Source: Pegea sp. RAD2-039
Taxonomy: Eukaryota; Chordata; Thaliacea; Salpida; Salpidae
Direction: 5' to 3'
Assembly: GCA_034620365.1 (NCBI GenBank)
Contig: JAQGEQ010000145.1
Span: 62,001 to 126,000, forward strand
Length of the DNA stretch: 64,000 nucleotides
Position numbers and translations under genes: made by a program
The notes under the pieces: model-generated
Told to the model about the DNA's origin: nothing
The model's input: only the letters and a program-made list of their open reading frames with translations
The model's database searches: none
Shown: piece after piece, positions 50,806 through 64,000 of the stretch
Numbering within the stretch: position 1 is the first letter of the stretch
How the letters are laid out: every line of letters starts with the position of its first letter

Positions 50806-52695
50806 TTTTAATTTTTTGAAAAGTTGAAATATGTCATTAATTTTTAACAAAATTTTTGAAACTTTTTTAAATGATCAGTTTTCATCTAACTATTTGCTTA
50901 TCTTTAGTAAAATTTTTAAATGTTCCTAACCAAAAAGTTCAAAATAGTTCTTTTAAAGTGGTTAATCAGCTAATATTTGCTATTGTAAACGCAGACGAAC
51001 ATTTGATCAACAATTTTTATTAGTTACCAAATTACTATCGAAACGGCAATTCGAGAATTAATTATGTAGTTAAAAAATTTCATAAAGTATTGTCTTGTTA
51101 TTTATTTACTAACTATGAACCTATCACAAATTTATTAGATAAACTGTTTACTAGAATTAAAATAAATGCACTCATAGTAACCATAATCAGGTAAATTATT
51201 AATTATCTGTTATTGTTGAGTTTACTAGTTAGTACAGTTGTAACTTTAAAACTGTATTTATCTGTTAGATATTTAAACCATCACAAATTTTAAGAACAAG
51301 TTATCAGCAACTTTATAAAGAAAAAAACAAGCTAGGCTTAAATCCAAATTTATTCAAAACAAAACCATTATACATATTTTCTTATCTTTGACATAGAGGC
51401 TTGTTTCAACTAATTTCTTTGCCAAATTCATTTCACAAACTTATTTAATAAGTCAGTTTTTTGATATTCACCCGATTCAATCCATATGCATTGATTAAAA
51501 TATCAATATTTTAATTTATTCAGTTATGAGCAAATAGTACTACTGCCTCATGCTAGGAGAAGCAAGGGTTGCAGTAATAATCCCAGATAGAAATTTGTTG
51601 ATCGAGATGTTACTGTCCCTGGTTAGTGAGCCATGTCAATAAGTCCTTGATAGAAAGACTGGGGTTAGTTCAACGGCTGCTATTTTCCACTAAGATCAAA
51701 TTTATTTACAAAAAGGAAATAAATCTATCAGCTTCTTTACATCTATATCTTCAGCTTACAAAGCCAAATGAAGTAATTTTATTGATGTAACTGAAAATTG
51801 AATTCCGAAACACATATGTTTATAAATGATGAAACATTGACAACTTTCAAAACTTGTGAGCCTTCCTAGAAATCTGGTTTGTTAACTAATAAGTAAAGTG
51901 GTGAGACTACTTACTTTAAGAAAAGAAGCTAACTCAGTAGAATGGAACCTTATAAAAAAATCTACATTTTTTAGTGTTGTAATTATAAACTTTTATTGCG
52001 CAAGTTGTTAACATCATTGTTATTTAGCGGCAAGACAAGTTCTACCGAAGACTTTTATTTATCAGATGATAAGATAATGAATATCTTAGTCTTCTAAATT
52101 CAACAACTTTTCGCCTTTAAAGAAAACATTTTGGTTTATAGTAGTTATAGCAAGTTGTTTAGGAATGATGTATACTTAGAAGAAACCAGTATATTTTAAA
52201 CTGGTGATTTCTGTAATATGCAAATAATTAATAATTAACTGTCATTTCAGAAAATTGGCTATTTAAATATTTAATTTGCAATTTATAGAAATTTATGAAA
52301 TCTCAAAAGCAAATATTAATTAAAGCTATTTATAGTTACATAAGTGATTTATTTTAAAAAATGACAACCCAGCTATAAATTAATTTAATATATTCAAATA
52401 AATTGTGTTTTTATTATAAGAAAAAGAAGCTTAATTAACAAAACAAAAAAGTTGTTAAATAATTAAAAGATAATTTGTACTAAAAGCAAACAAACACATT
52501 AATATTTAGTTTAAAAAGTATTCACTGCCAGTAAAAGCAATAAGTTTTCCAGTAAAAGTATTTAACGTTTTTAAGAAAGCACTTATTGCTTTTTACAATA
52601 AATAGAATAATAATCAAGGTTTTGGATATGAGATGTATCCATCAAAGAAAGTTACCAATTAATTGGCTTTCCTGTACCTTAAATAGAATCAATGA
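50806..52695. other. Duplicated upstream region of FAR copy 2 with about 0.95 kb of extra DNA
   Basis: 50950-51290 and 52250-52630 match the region upstream of FAR copy 1. The interval of about 51290-52250 is absent from copy 1. It includes a GC-richer patch near 51540-51700 but no coding sense or terminal repeats I can define, so it is an insertion in copy 2 or a deletion in copy 1. Confidence 0.5.
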
Positions 52696-52726
52696 TTAAA
52701 TTTGAATTTAATTCAAATTTAAATTT

Positions 52727-52923
52727 TGTCCTGCTTAGTGGCGAAGCGGTTACTACACCTACCTTCTAGTTAGGAAGTACCGGGTTCGACCCCAGGTGGA
52801 GACATATAAAACTCCTGAGAAAAACCATACAAAACTCGTGAGAATGTGTGTTAGAGAGATGTGCTCTCTTTAGGCACCCTCCTTCGCATTTATATAAATA
52901 AATAAATAAATAAATAAATAAAT
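52727..52923 (+). mobile_element. tRNA-derived SINE with a LINE-type 3' tail
   Basis: The 5' part is tRNA-like: an A-box TGGCGAAGCGG at 52739-52749, an anticodon-arm-like CCTACCTTCTAGTTAGG, and a B-box GGTTCGACCCC at 52783-52793, which together would form an internal Pol III promoter. A short linker leads to a 3' tail (about 52842-52893) nearly identical to the tail of the CR1-like LINEs at 46415-46470 and 40375-40424. An (AAAT)n run follows. The pattern is that of a SINE mobilised by the partner LINE. It has no counterpart in the first copy of the segmental duplication, so it probably inserted after duplication. Confidence 0.88.
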
Positions 52924-53089
52924 ATTGGTGCCGTGTATGAACTGCGAGGCATAAAAAGCATAACTAGTACACCTTAAAAATTCCTTCTTTTGTTAAGTCC
53001 TCTATTTATTCTATTATACAACCTACATTACATGTCTTTAATTTTTTGTTAACCTTTACATATGTCTCTTATCAATAGAAAGATTACAT

Positions 53090-54010
53090 CAATATTCCTT
53101 AAAAAAGTGTATAGATATAAGCCACTAAACCAGCGACCAATTTCTCTCACTGCTTTTGTAGTATTTTCAAACTAACTTTATCGCAAAACATTCTAACTTA
53201 TCTTCTCCTTAAAAACTTACTTTATAAACATCACTTTAGAGTACTTTCTCAAAGATTCTTCAATTATCAGCTGTTGTCTATCCATCACTAGTGGCTGTAT
53301 TCTTCAACAAATAATCTGACAATTCATCTATTCAGACATACACAACACTCTTGATTCAGTTCCATTTTGCAAGTAAGAAACTCTCAAAGAATTTAATATT
53401 TATCTAACTCTTATTCCCAGGATTAAACAGCTTCTTAAAGATAGACATTAATAACTAATTCTACTTAATCTATATCAAGTTTTTTGAGGTCTTCCAATGT
53501 GGTGTTCCCCGAGGTAGCATTATTGGCCCTCTTTATTTAATAAAATAGAACTTTTAACCGACAAATGTTTCTACCTGTCAATAAAAAACCTTAGCATCAT
53601 CAAACTTTTATTTAGACAGCAATAGATTTTCTTAATTGGCTGTCATTAAAGAAAATGTGAAGTTCATTTCGTAAATTATATTTTTCAGATATGTCTATCT
53701 ACTTTATATCCATTTTTTTAATCTATTGAGACAGAATTTGTTTGGATATTATTCAATTTTTTGGCCAAATATATCCGTTTCAAATTTAATTGAATTACTT
53801 TGGTAAACATATTACACAACTTGAACCAGTTCAAAGACCGTTTACTAGGAAAGCTTTTACTAGATAACCATTTGCAATATCTCTACGCCTTTTCTCAAAC
53901 CTCGTACTACTATTTAAAGTTGTTTCTTCAATCTTAACTCACGGATTCTTTAAAGACCATTTATACGTCCTCAGAGGTTTGTCATTAAAAATTAAGCAAT
54001 AACTCGATAA
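53090..54010 (+). mobile_element. Eroded CR1/Jockey-like LINE fragment
   Basis: Frames broken by many stops keep the reverse transcriptase landmarks in order: RPISLTAF near 53135, FEVFQCGVPRGSIIGPLY near 53485-53540 and LTDKCFYLSIKNLS near 53560. The last resembles the matching segment of the fragment at 5.9-6.8 kb, so both belong to one family. Like the SINE beside it, it is absent from FAR copy 1. Confidence 0.6.
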
Positions 54011-54489
54011 CTTTAAAACAATCGATCAGAATAACAACTGTTAACAGAATAACAACAACAAAAATAATAGTGATTGTTAAAATCTTTTTTCAGTTTCAAT
54101 CACTTCTTTAAAATCGATCACATTTTTTGAAATTTTGCTAAAAAGTATGATTTAAGTAACTTTGCTAACAAGTGAATTATAATACTAAAGTTTTTTCATT
54201 TTCTTCATATACTCCAATATGTATTTTTAATTTAAATATCTACTTAAGACTCCGCAGTTTTCATATTGATTTTCTACACTAATTATTTCAAACTAAGAAA
54301 TTTACAATCTTTTAATTATCTCTCAGTAGTTAAATAGTTTTGTATTTGCTATAGAGGCTGCTTGACCTTTTGTTTGCACCCAGGCGGTTTTCAAAACAAA
54401 TAATAAATATACCCGATACACATTTTGAAAAACATATTTACATACACACAAACCAACCGGTTTTCAAGGCTAGATAGTCAGTTCGAAGC
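54011..54489. other. Spacer before FAR copy 2 promoter
   Basis: AT-rich, no gene seen. Homology with the upstream region of copy 1 resumes near 54450 (GGTTTTCAAG, then GCAGTTCGAAGC or GTCAGTTCGAAGC), which marks the right end of the DNA unique to copy 2. Confidence 0.4.
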
Positions 54490-54500
54490 TATATATAAAA
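54490..54500 (+). promoter_or_regulatory. TATA box of the second FAR gene
   Basis: TATATATAAAA precedes the start ATG (54559) by the same distance as in copy 1, and the surrounding 70 bp are nearly unchanged. The second gene therefore kept its own core promoter. Confidence 0.55.
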
Positions 54501-54558
54501 CATCAGTAGGTTTGTTACAGTGACAATCTCTAGGAAGTAACTTGAAGACTTCACAGAA

Positions 54559-56813
54559 ATGGTACATAGCTAGATCATATAAGAACTTTAGAAGAAATAA
54601 TTTATTTCAATTTTATTTTTTTATTTTTTTTTAAGGAATATCCTCTAATTGCGGACTTTTATGCTGGTAAGACTGTAGCCTTAACAGGAGGTACAGGGTT
54701 TGTTGGTCAAGCAGTGATTGAGAAACTACTTCGAGAATGTCCTGATGTAAAGAAGATCATTTTATTGATCCGAAATAAAAGAGGAGTCAATCCCGAAGAA
54801 CGTCTTGATCAATTGGTCATGAAACCAGTAAGTTATCCACTAATTTTATGAACATTAAAGTTTCAGTTGGAATATTTGAAGGCTTTTGAGAAACTCAGAA
54901 AGATTGATCCAAGCTTTCGGAAGAAATTGGCTTTTGTTTCATGTGATCTAGAAGCTGAAGATTTAGGATTAAGTAAAGATGGTCGAAAGATGTTGGTGAA
55001 TGAAGTGAACATCTTCATTCATTCCGCAGCCACTTTAAAGTTTAATGAAGCTATGAGGTAAATGTGGTCACGTGATCTACTTCATCTCAATTATCTTACC
55101 ACGTGACGTTTACAGAATCGCTTTCAACATGAATGTACAATGTACTCGACGATTGATGAAAGTTTTCCGATCCATGAAAAATATCCAAGTCTACGTTCAC
55201 ATCTCAACAGGTTCAACAAACATCTTCAAATCACTAATGACGTCATCACCGCTGTCTGCAGCTTACGTCAATTGCAATCGATTTGAAGGAGAAGTTGAAG
55301 AGAAAGTCTATCCGAGTCGCATCTGCTACAAGGACATGGAACATTCTCTTAAATGGATGAAAGATGAAACAATCGAGAAAATGCTCGGTGACATCTTAGA
55401 AGAGCGGTTAGTCTCATAGTGACGTCATCATCATGTGACGTCATCATCGCTTTTTTAGACCAAACACTTACACATTGACGAAAGCAATGGCAGAAGAAGC
55501 AGTTATTAATGAGATTGGGGAAATCCCCTGTTGCATCGCGCGCCCTGGTATGATTACTGCGTCAATTAAGGACCCTGCACCAGGATGGATTGGAAACTTT
55601 TATGGCCCAACTGGGTTCATGGCTGCTAATATGAAAGGCGTTTGTCGGTCGTGTATTGGTGATCCAAGTTGTATCATGGACTTGGTTCCTGTCGACTTTA
55701 TTGCAAATGGTATCATTGCAAGTGCAATGAAAACTGCGATTGACGCGAAAACGCGACGTCGCGACCAAAAGTCCCGGGCTAGTATTGACAGTGGTACATC
55801 TGAAGGTTTCTATCACTCAGAGTCTCTTAGTTCATCAGATGAATCTGGTTTGTTGGTCTTCATCTTGGCCTCAATCGGTTATAATAATTGAGACTTTATT
55901 AGATACTTCTTCAATTGACATGAATCATTATCGAAAGGAGCCAGCAGTTTCAGATGTCCCAGTCTACCACCTCTCTACTTGTGGCGCCAATCCAATCAAT
56001 CTTCAGGGAGTCAGTAAGTTTGTTTACATGGAAACGAGTTCAATCAGTATTTAAATGATTATTTTGAAGTTGATGGTCTGAATTATTGGAACGAAAAAAC
56101 GCCTGCAGTACATCATGTACCTTTAAAAGCATCTATGGACTGGAATAGGTTTTCTAATTTGCTTCAATCTTTTTTTTTAGTTTTTTGACATTTTTTTTTT
56201 GTAGAAATTTCTACAAATTCCGTTCTTTTTTAATTGAATATCTTCCATCAGTTTATCTTGATATGTTAGCAAAATTATCAGGACAGCGACAAGGGTAAAC
56301 CTCTACAGTGAAAAGTGGTCAGCTTAATGATTATTTATATTAAAGAGCTAGGTTAATGTACACAAGATTACGGGCTGGGATGGATGTTCAAGAGTTCTTC
56401 TTTAAAAATTGCTTTGGTTTTCAATGGAAGCGATCGAAAAATTTGCTTTACAGTCTACACCCGAAGGACCAACAAGTGTTTAATTAAAAGTTTAAACACA
56501 TTCCATTTTTGATACCTTTTATTTTTAGACATACAACTTTGATCCTCGTACTCTTGATTGGAGAGATTATTTAGGTATATACTATGGAGGGATTAAAAAG
56601 TATGTGTTACGAGAAAAGAGCTCAGTAGAAAATAATCTTAAGAGACAAGCCAGGTAAGATGTAGATGTTTGTAGTAGATTGTAATGTAAGTTTATTTGTA
56701 GAGTGAATCAAGCCTATGACATTGCTAGCAATTTATTTTTGATGGCTGCTGGTATAGTCCCGGCTTCATTTGGAGTCACTAACACAATATGGGAGTCAAC
56801 TTCTTATAATTGA
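54559..56813 (+). CDS. Fatty acyl-CoA reductase, copy 2
   Basis: Same exon plan as copy 1: ATG-only first exon (54559-54561), second exon from 54636, stop TGA at 56811-56813. The TGxxGxxG, YTLTK and C-terminal FAR motifs are all kept, and no stop or frameshift was found, so it should be functional. Differences are scattered: VNPEERL for VDPEERL, MITASIKDPAPGWIGNF for IITASIKDPVPGWIGNL, GFYHSES for AFHNSKT in the Ser-rich insert, and a small cluster in the exon near 56350-56420 (RAGMDVQEFFFKN for EAGMNVLEFFFRN). Introns are also nearly identical, which implies a recent tandem duplication. Copies may differ in chain-length preference or expression, but nothing in the sequence proves it. Confidence 0.85.
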
Positions 56814-58269
56814 TAGATCCAAATATTGAAGAAGTCTTTTATTTAATACTTTAGTCTGTATAAATTATATGAATTCAACTAAATCTGGATAAAGTGATAA
56901 AAATAAGTTTTAAAGCGTTAAATGGGAAAAATTTTTAATGATTATTCGCTTTAATAAGATGAAACGAAAAAATGTATCTTTTCACTTCAATTCATCTAAT
57001 ACTATATATATCGTTTATAACATTGCAAAAAAAGAACTTTAATTTCCTTTCTACAATTAATAATTGTTTGCAAAATGTGTATTCAAGTTGAATTCGTTTT
57101 GTTTAAACTTCAGATGATATTTAATAATTGGTGCTTTTAAATAAAATAACTTCATCAGAAAACAATTGTTTGGAAGTTTTTTTTACTAGAATAATAATAT
57201 ATAATAATCCTAGTTATTTTGCTGTGTATCTCAAATTGATTATGCTTAGATTTTATAACGATTTTACTTAAGAATTAAATATTTTTGAAAATATTACTAA
57301 TTTTTAGTAACAAGTTTGTATATTGTTTTTTATGATTTTTATTTTATGATACGATTTATTTATTGTTTAAACATCCAAATCAACTTTGACCTTAGTTTTC
57401 CAAGGTTTGTTTAAGCTTTACATTTAATTTATAGAAAAAAGAAATGTTTATTATCAAGGTTCTTAATTAAATTAAATCATTTTTGATGCCTTTATTATTG
57501 TCAATGATAATTAAATAAATATTGGGTTGTAATGAAGAAATGACTACAATGTACACTTCATTACATTAGTCGAATGTTTTTTTTGTGTAGCCGCAGACAT
57601 TGCAAAGTCTAAAAATAACTGTCCTGTTTCTACTTTCGTACAACTTTCTTGAATAATCTATAAAAGGTTTTTGTCTATAAGTTATACAACTTTTAAATAT
57701 TTTCCAATATGACATTTTTACAATAAAATCGTTTCCAAAAGTGTTAATATTAATAAAGAAAGTTATGAATTAGAATGTAAATTGCTTTGTAGTTAAACAA
57801 AACATTTCATCATCGAAAACCAAATATATTTTCATAAATTTGAAAAATATCTTTATATTAATAAGAGTCATTTGGAAATGTTTTATAAAATCGTTATTTG
57901 GAAAGCTGCTGAAATAAATGTGTTATTTTGCTGCTTAAACTATTTTTATTGAAATAACAATTTTGTTATTATTCTAAACTTATTTACTGTAGATATCTAT
58001 AACTACTTTCAAGTTATTTTAAGCACCATAAGAAAAGTCACTAAATGATGAAACGTTGGATAAACTAATCTTTTCAAAGTTGTTAAATTCATTTTTTACA
58101 CAGATCATCTTATGATGAGCAAATTTATATAATTTGATTAGAAAGATCAGTTTGATGAGCAAATTAAACCTATATGATTTCATTATTCAAATTACTTTAA
58201 ATTTTAATATTTTTTTAATTATTATAAAAATTATTCTCAGTTGTTAGAAACTTAAAAATAATACAAAGT
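56814..58269. other. Intergenic region downstream of FAR copy 2
   Basis: The first approximately 340 bp match the 3' flank of FAR copy 1, with a small insertion near 57065-57120. Beyond about 57180 the DNA is unique, AT-rich and without a recognisable gene or element. Confidence 0.5.
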
Positions 58270-59935
58270 AAGTACATGAAAAAGTTGATATGAACTCTCA
58301 TTATAATACAAATTAATTATTAACCAGCCTTTAAGATTAAATTTAATTAGTTTCTTGATATCCTAGTCTTATAATTATATAGATAAATTTTTCACTTTTC
58401 ATTTAGTATTTGCTTTTTTTCATGTTTCAAATATCTCTCAAGATACTCATCTTACACAAAATGTTTAGAATGAATTTTTAATCTAGTTTTAACAGCTTTG
58501 TATCATCACCTTGCGGATAAAAAATATTTTATATTTGTCTCAGGATAAAAGATAGGATTTTAAGGAGACATTTTTTATTTAAGTCATTAAGTTTTCTAAA
58601 ATGATTTTTATGAATGAATCTCATTTGTGTTTCAGTTGTTTATCATAAATTTTATTGCTTTTGAAATTTTAAGTAATTATAGATAAAATGAAACATTTAC
58701 CAATCATACATTACAAACCAACACGAGAATAACTTATCAAAGCCATTTCTGCAATGGTAGCAACCCACATACCACCTGACTTGGTAAAAAATGTACAACT
58801 TGCCTCTTCTCCACGATATTTTAATCAAATGTTGGGGAGAAGGATCGATTTCAGAAGACGATTTACAAAAATAAGGGTGCCAGGTACGATTGCAACAATC
58901 ACAGAGAAATATCCTTGCTTAAGATTCACTCATGTGATGCTTCTTTGCCTACAAATGCTAGTTGAAAGGATAGAATCACACCAGTGATGAAAACGCTCGA
59001 CTATGATAATGATTTTTCTGTGCGTCAATCACAGAAATAATGCAAAGAATAACACTTGCATATCGTGTTCATTTACCTTGTCAGTAGGGAAGGTATGTTA
59101 TTGATACTGTTGAAGATTGGATGTCTACCTAGCCTCTTTAAGATGATGAAGTCATTCCACATGAACACAATAGTCTAATATGATGGAAGCTATTCGGAAT
59201 CATTTACCATCAAAAACGGAGTAAAACAGGGATGCCCCAACGCAATATTATTTTCAATATTACTAAAACAATCATTAATGCGTCCTCAGAAGGAGTCTAC
59301 TTTCATTCAAGGTCTGAAGGAAGTCTTTTCAATGCTTCTAAATGATTTCTAAAGTTAAAAAGATCTACATCTGTGACTTGCTTTTTGCCGAAGATGCAGT
59401 AATCTTTGCACATTCACCCTTCAAAACTAATGAGGAAGTTACTATTGAAGGTTTTGAAGAGCGTTGTGTGTCCTGAGTTATATATTTTTGGGGGATTTTA
59501 ATTTTAGTAAAATTGATTGGAATAACCCGAATTTAGCATTTATTAGAAAATCGTTTAACTTGGATAGGGATAATACTAATTCAGTCATTTCTTTGTAAGC
59601 TTCCTTGATGCCAATAATCTATCTCAGATGGTTACTTTTCCAACCCAAGTTAGTGGTAATACTTTGGATCTTCTTATCACATCAAAACCTCAGAATATTA
59701 TCTACGTTGATCAAAAAGAACCTTTTGCACTAGAACGTAATTTACATCTTCTATTACATACTTTTTATCCTAAAAACAATTAGTTGGTTGGAAATTGTTC
59801 TAATACTCTACTGTTGAAACAATTTATTTCTTATATATTTTTTATATCAAGAATTTCTCCAACTGAATATGAAAATTGTTGGATTTCAAAAAGTCTACAA
59901 GATTTATTGGAGTCAGTCGGTAGATGATAGAAAAT
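58270..59935 (+). mobile_element. Inverted second copy of the chimeric LINE block
   Basis: 58270-59500 is the reverse complement of about 42250-43480 with few changes, including the MVATHIPPDLVKN frame at 58754-58987, the GVKQGCPN and CDLLFAEDAV RT boxes and the junction to the CR1-like endonuclease. From about 59490 to 59935 it continues as the reverse complement of 43490-43935. In the first locus that segment lies on the other side of the block. The order is therefore permuted between the two loci, as expected if a tandem array of the unit once existed. Confidence 0.75.
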
Positions 59936-60678
59936 AAGAATTAATTTAGTTGAGGAGTTTTAGTTGAGGATAGATCCACCGAGAAAATGTTGAAATCCAC
60001 TGAAGAAGCAGGAACTATTTCTAAAGGTGGCAACTGATGATACTTTGAGATTGAATAATAACAATGTAGATTTATGAGAGGAATTTTATTTCCACGAGAA
60101 ACAAATACGATTGGGTAAAATAAACACCATCGGCATATCAAACCACAATCGGTATTGCAAAGTTTTCTGTCAGTATCGAAACTAAAAAGTAGCAATCCCA
60201 AATATAAGTAATATCTGAAACAGTTGTGGGTATGTCCAGAAACTCAATTGTGAATTATTGAAGCTACTGTGAGTATAATGAAGAAAAAATCAAATTCCTA
60301 TAAAGGTAATTGAAATTGTTGAGATGGGTGAAACAACTTTGTCTTTTATTGATTGTATACAAGGAGCTTGAATTAGGGGGGAAATATCTCCTCTAGTTTG
60401 CAGAGGTAAGAAAACGATGAAACAAAAAAGATTTAAAGAAAATAACAGATAATGGTTGGTTACTTAACACATTTATTCTAAAAACAGCTAACATGCTTTA
60501 AAATCCAATACAGCAACTTTATTTGGAAATAATTGATCCATTTAAGATGTTTTTGATGTACGCAAATTGATGAGAGAAGCAACAATATATATGATGCAAC
60601 AAGTATGGGTTAAAATCAAACCAACCAACCAACCAATCAGTTGTGAAAGAAAAGTTTGCCATCTTATCTTCAAACCAG
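59936..60678. other. Spacer between the LINE block and the 3' end of USP7
   Basis: No supported gene. The open frame at 59941-60201 (-) has no family resemblance and no splice partners. The right part should be the USP7 3' UTR. Confidence 0.4.

Positions 60679-64000
<3,322 letters not shown>

Noticed and set aside
52727-52805. A functional tRNA gene (A-box and B-box present)
   Set aside because: The acceptor and T stems do not pair properly and the sequence runs into a LINE-type tail, so it is the head of a SINE.
59941-60201. 86-codon open frame on the minus strand next to USP7
   Set aside because: It lies beyond the natural USP7 stop (KIHN end), has no recognisable domain, and touches the edge of the LINE block.

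Overview
The window is nuclear DNA from an invertebrate-type metazoan. It is AT-rich, its genes are split by GT-AG introns, many of them only about 35-60 nt long, and it carries LINE and SINE remains. Selectin-type sushi repeats, Ly6, CUB and vWA domains, an SLC22 carrier and USP7 all point to an animal. Short introns full of palindromes such as TGACGTCA remind me of tunicate DNA, but I cannot fix the phylum. Splice sites were placed by eye, by frame and by family conservation.

Layout. 0-1.8 kb: mitochondrial ribosomal protein L30 (+). 2.2-6.8 kb: decayed coding relics and two LINE fragments in opposite orientation. 7.0-8.0 kb: a small four-pass membrane protein (-). 10.4-10.95 kb: an intronless, broken SERBP1/HABP4-like pseudogene. 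12.8-15.6 kb: protein phosphatase inhibitor 2 and a PP2C phosphatase (+). 18.7-20.5 kb: splicing factor ISY1 (+). 20.5-25.9 kb: gene-free AT-rich DNA. 25.9-30.2 kb: a secreted Ly6 - 11 sushi - vWA protein (-). 33.9-36.2 kb: an SLC22-type transporter (-), divergent from a vWA - CUB - vWA - transmembrane protein (+, 36.4-40.0 kb) with 146 bp between their start codons.

40.1-46.5 kb is a LINE cluster. Two nearly identical fatty acyl-CoA reductase genes follow (47.8-50.0 and 54.6-56.8 kb, +). They belong to a tandem segmental duplication whose left end lies inside the vWA-CUB gene, so a copy of that gene's last exons is stranded at 50.58-50.8 kb. The LINE cluster sits only in the first copy; a tRNA-derived SINE and another LINE sit only in the second. 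A chimeric LINE block at 42.2-43.9 kb recurs inverted at 58.3-59.9 kb. The window closes with the 3' half of USP7 (-, 60.7-64.0 kb).

How genes may work together. PPP1R2 and PP2C are neighbouring phosphatase-related genes of different families. The Ly6-sushi-vWA and vWA-CUB-vWA proteins are both extracellular recognition-type molecules within 10 kb of each other. They are the most original part of the window and could belong to one surface or humoral recognition system; that link is inference only.
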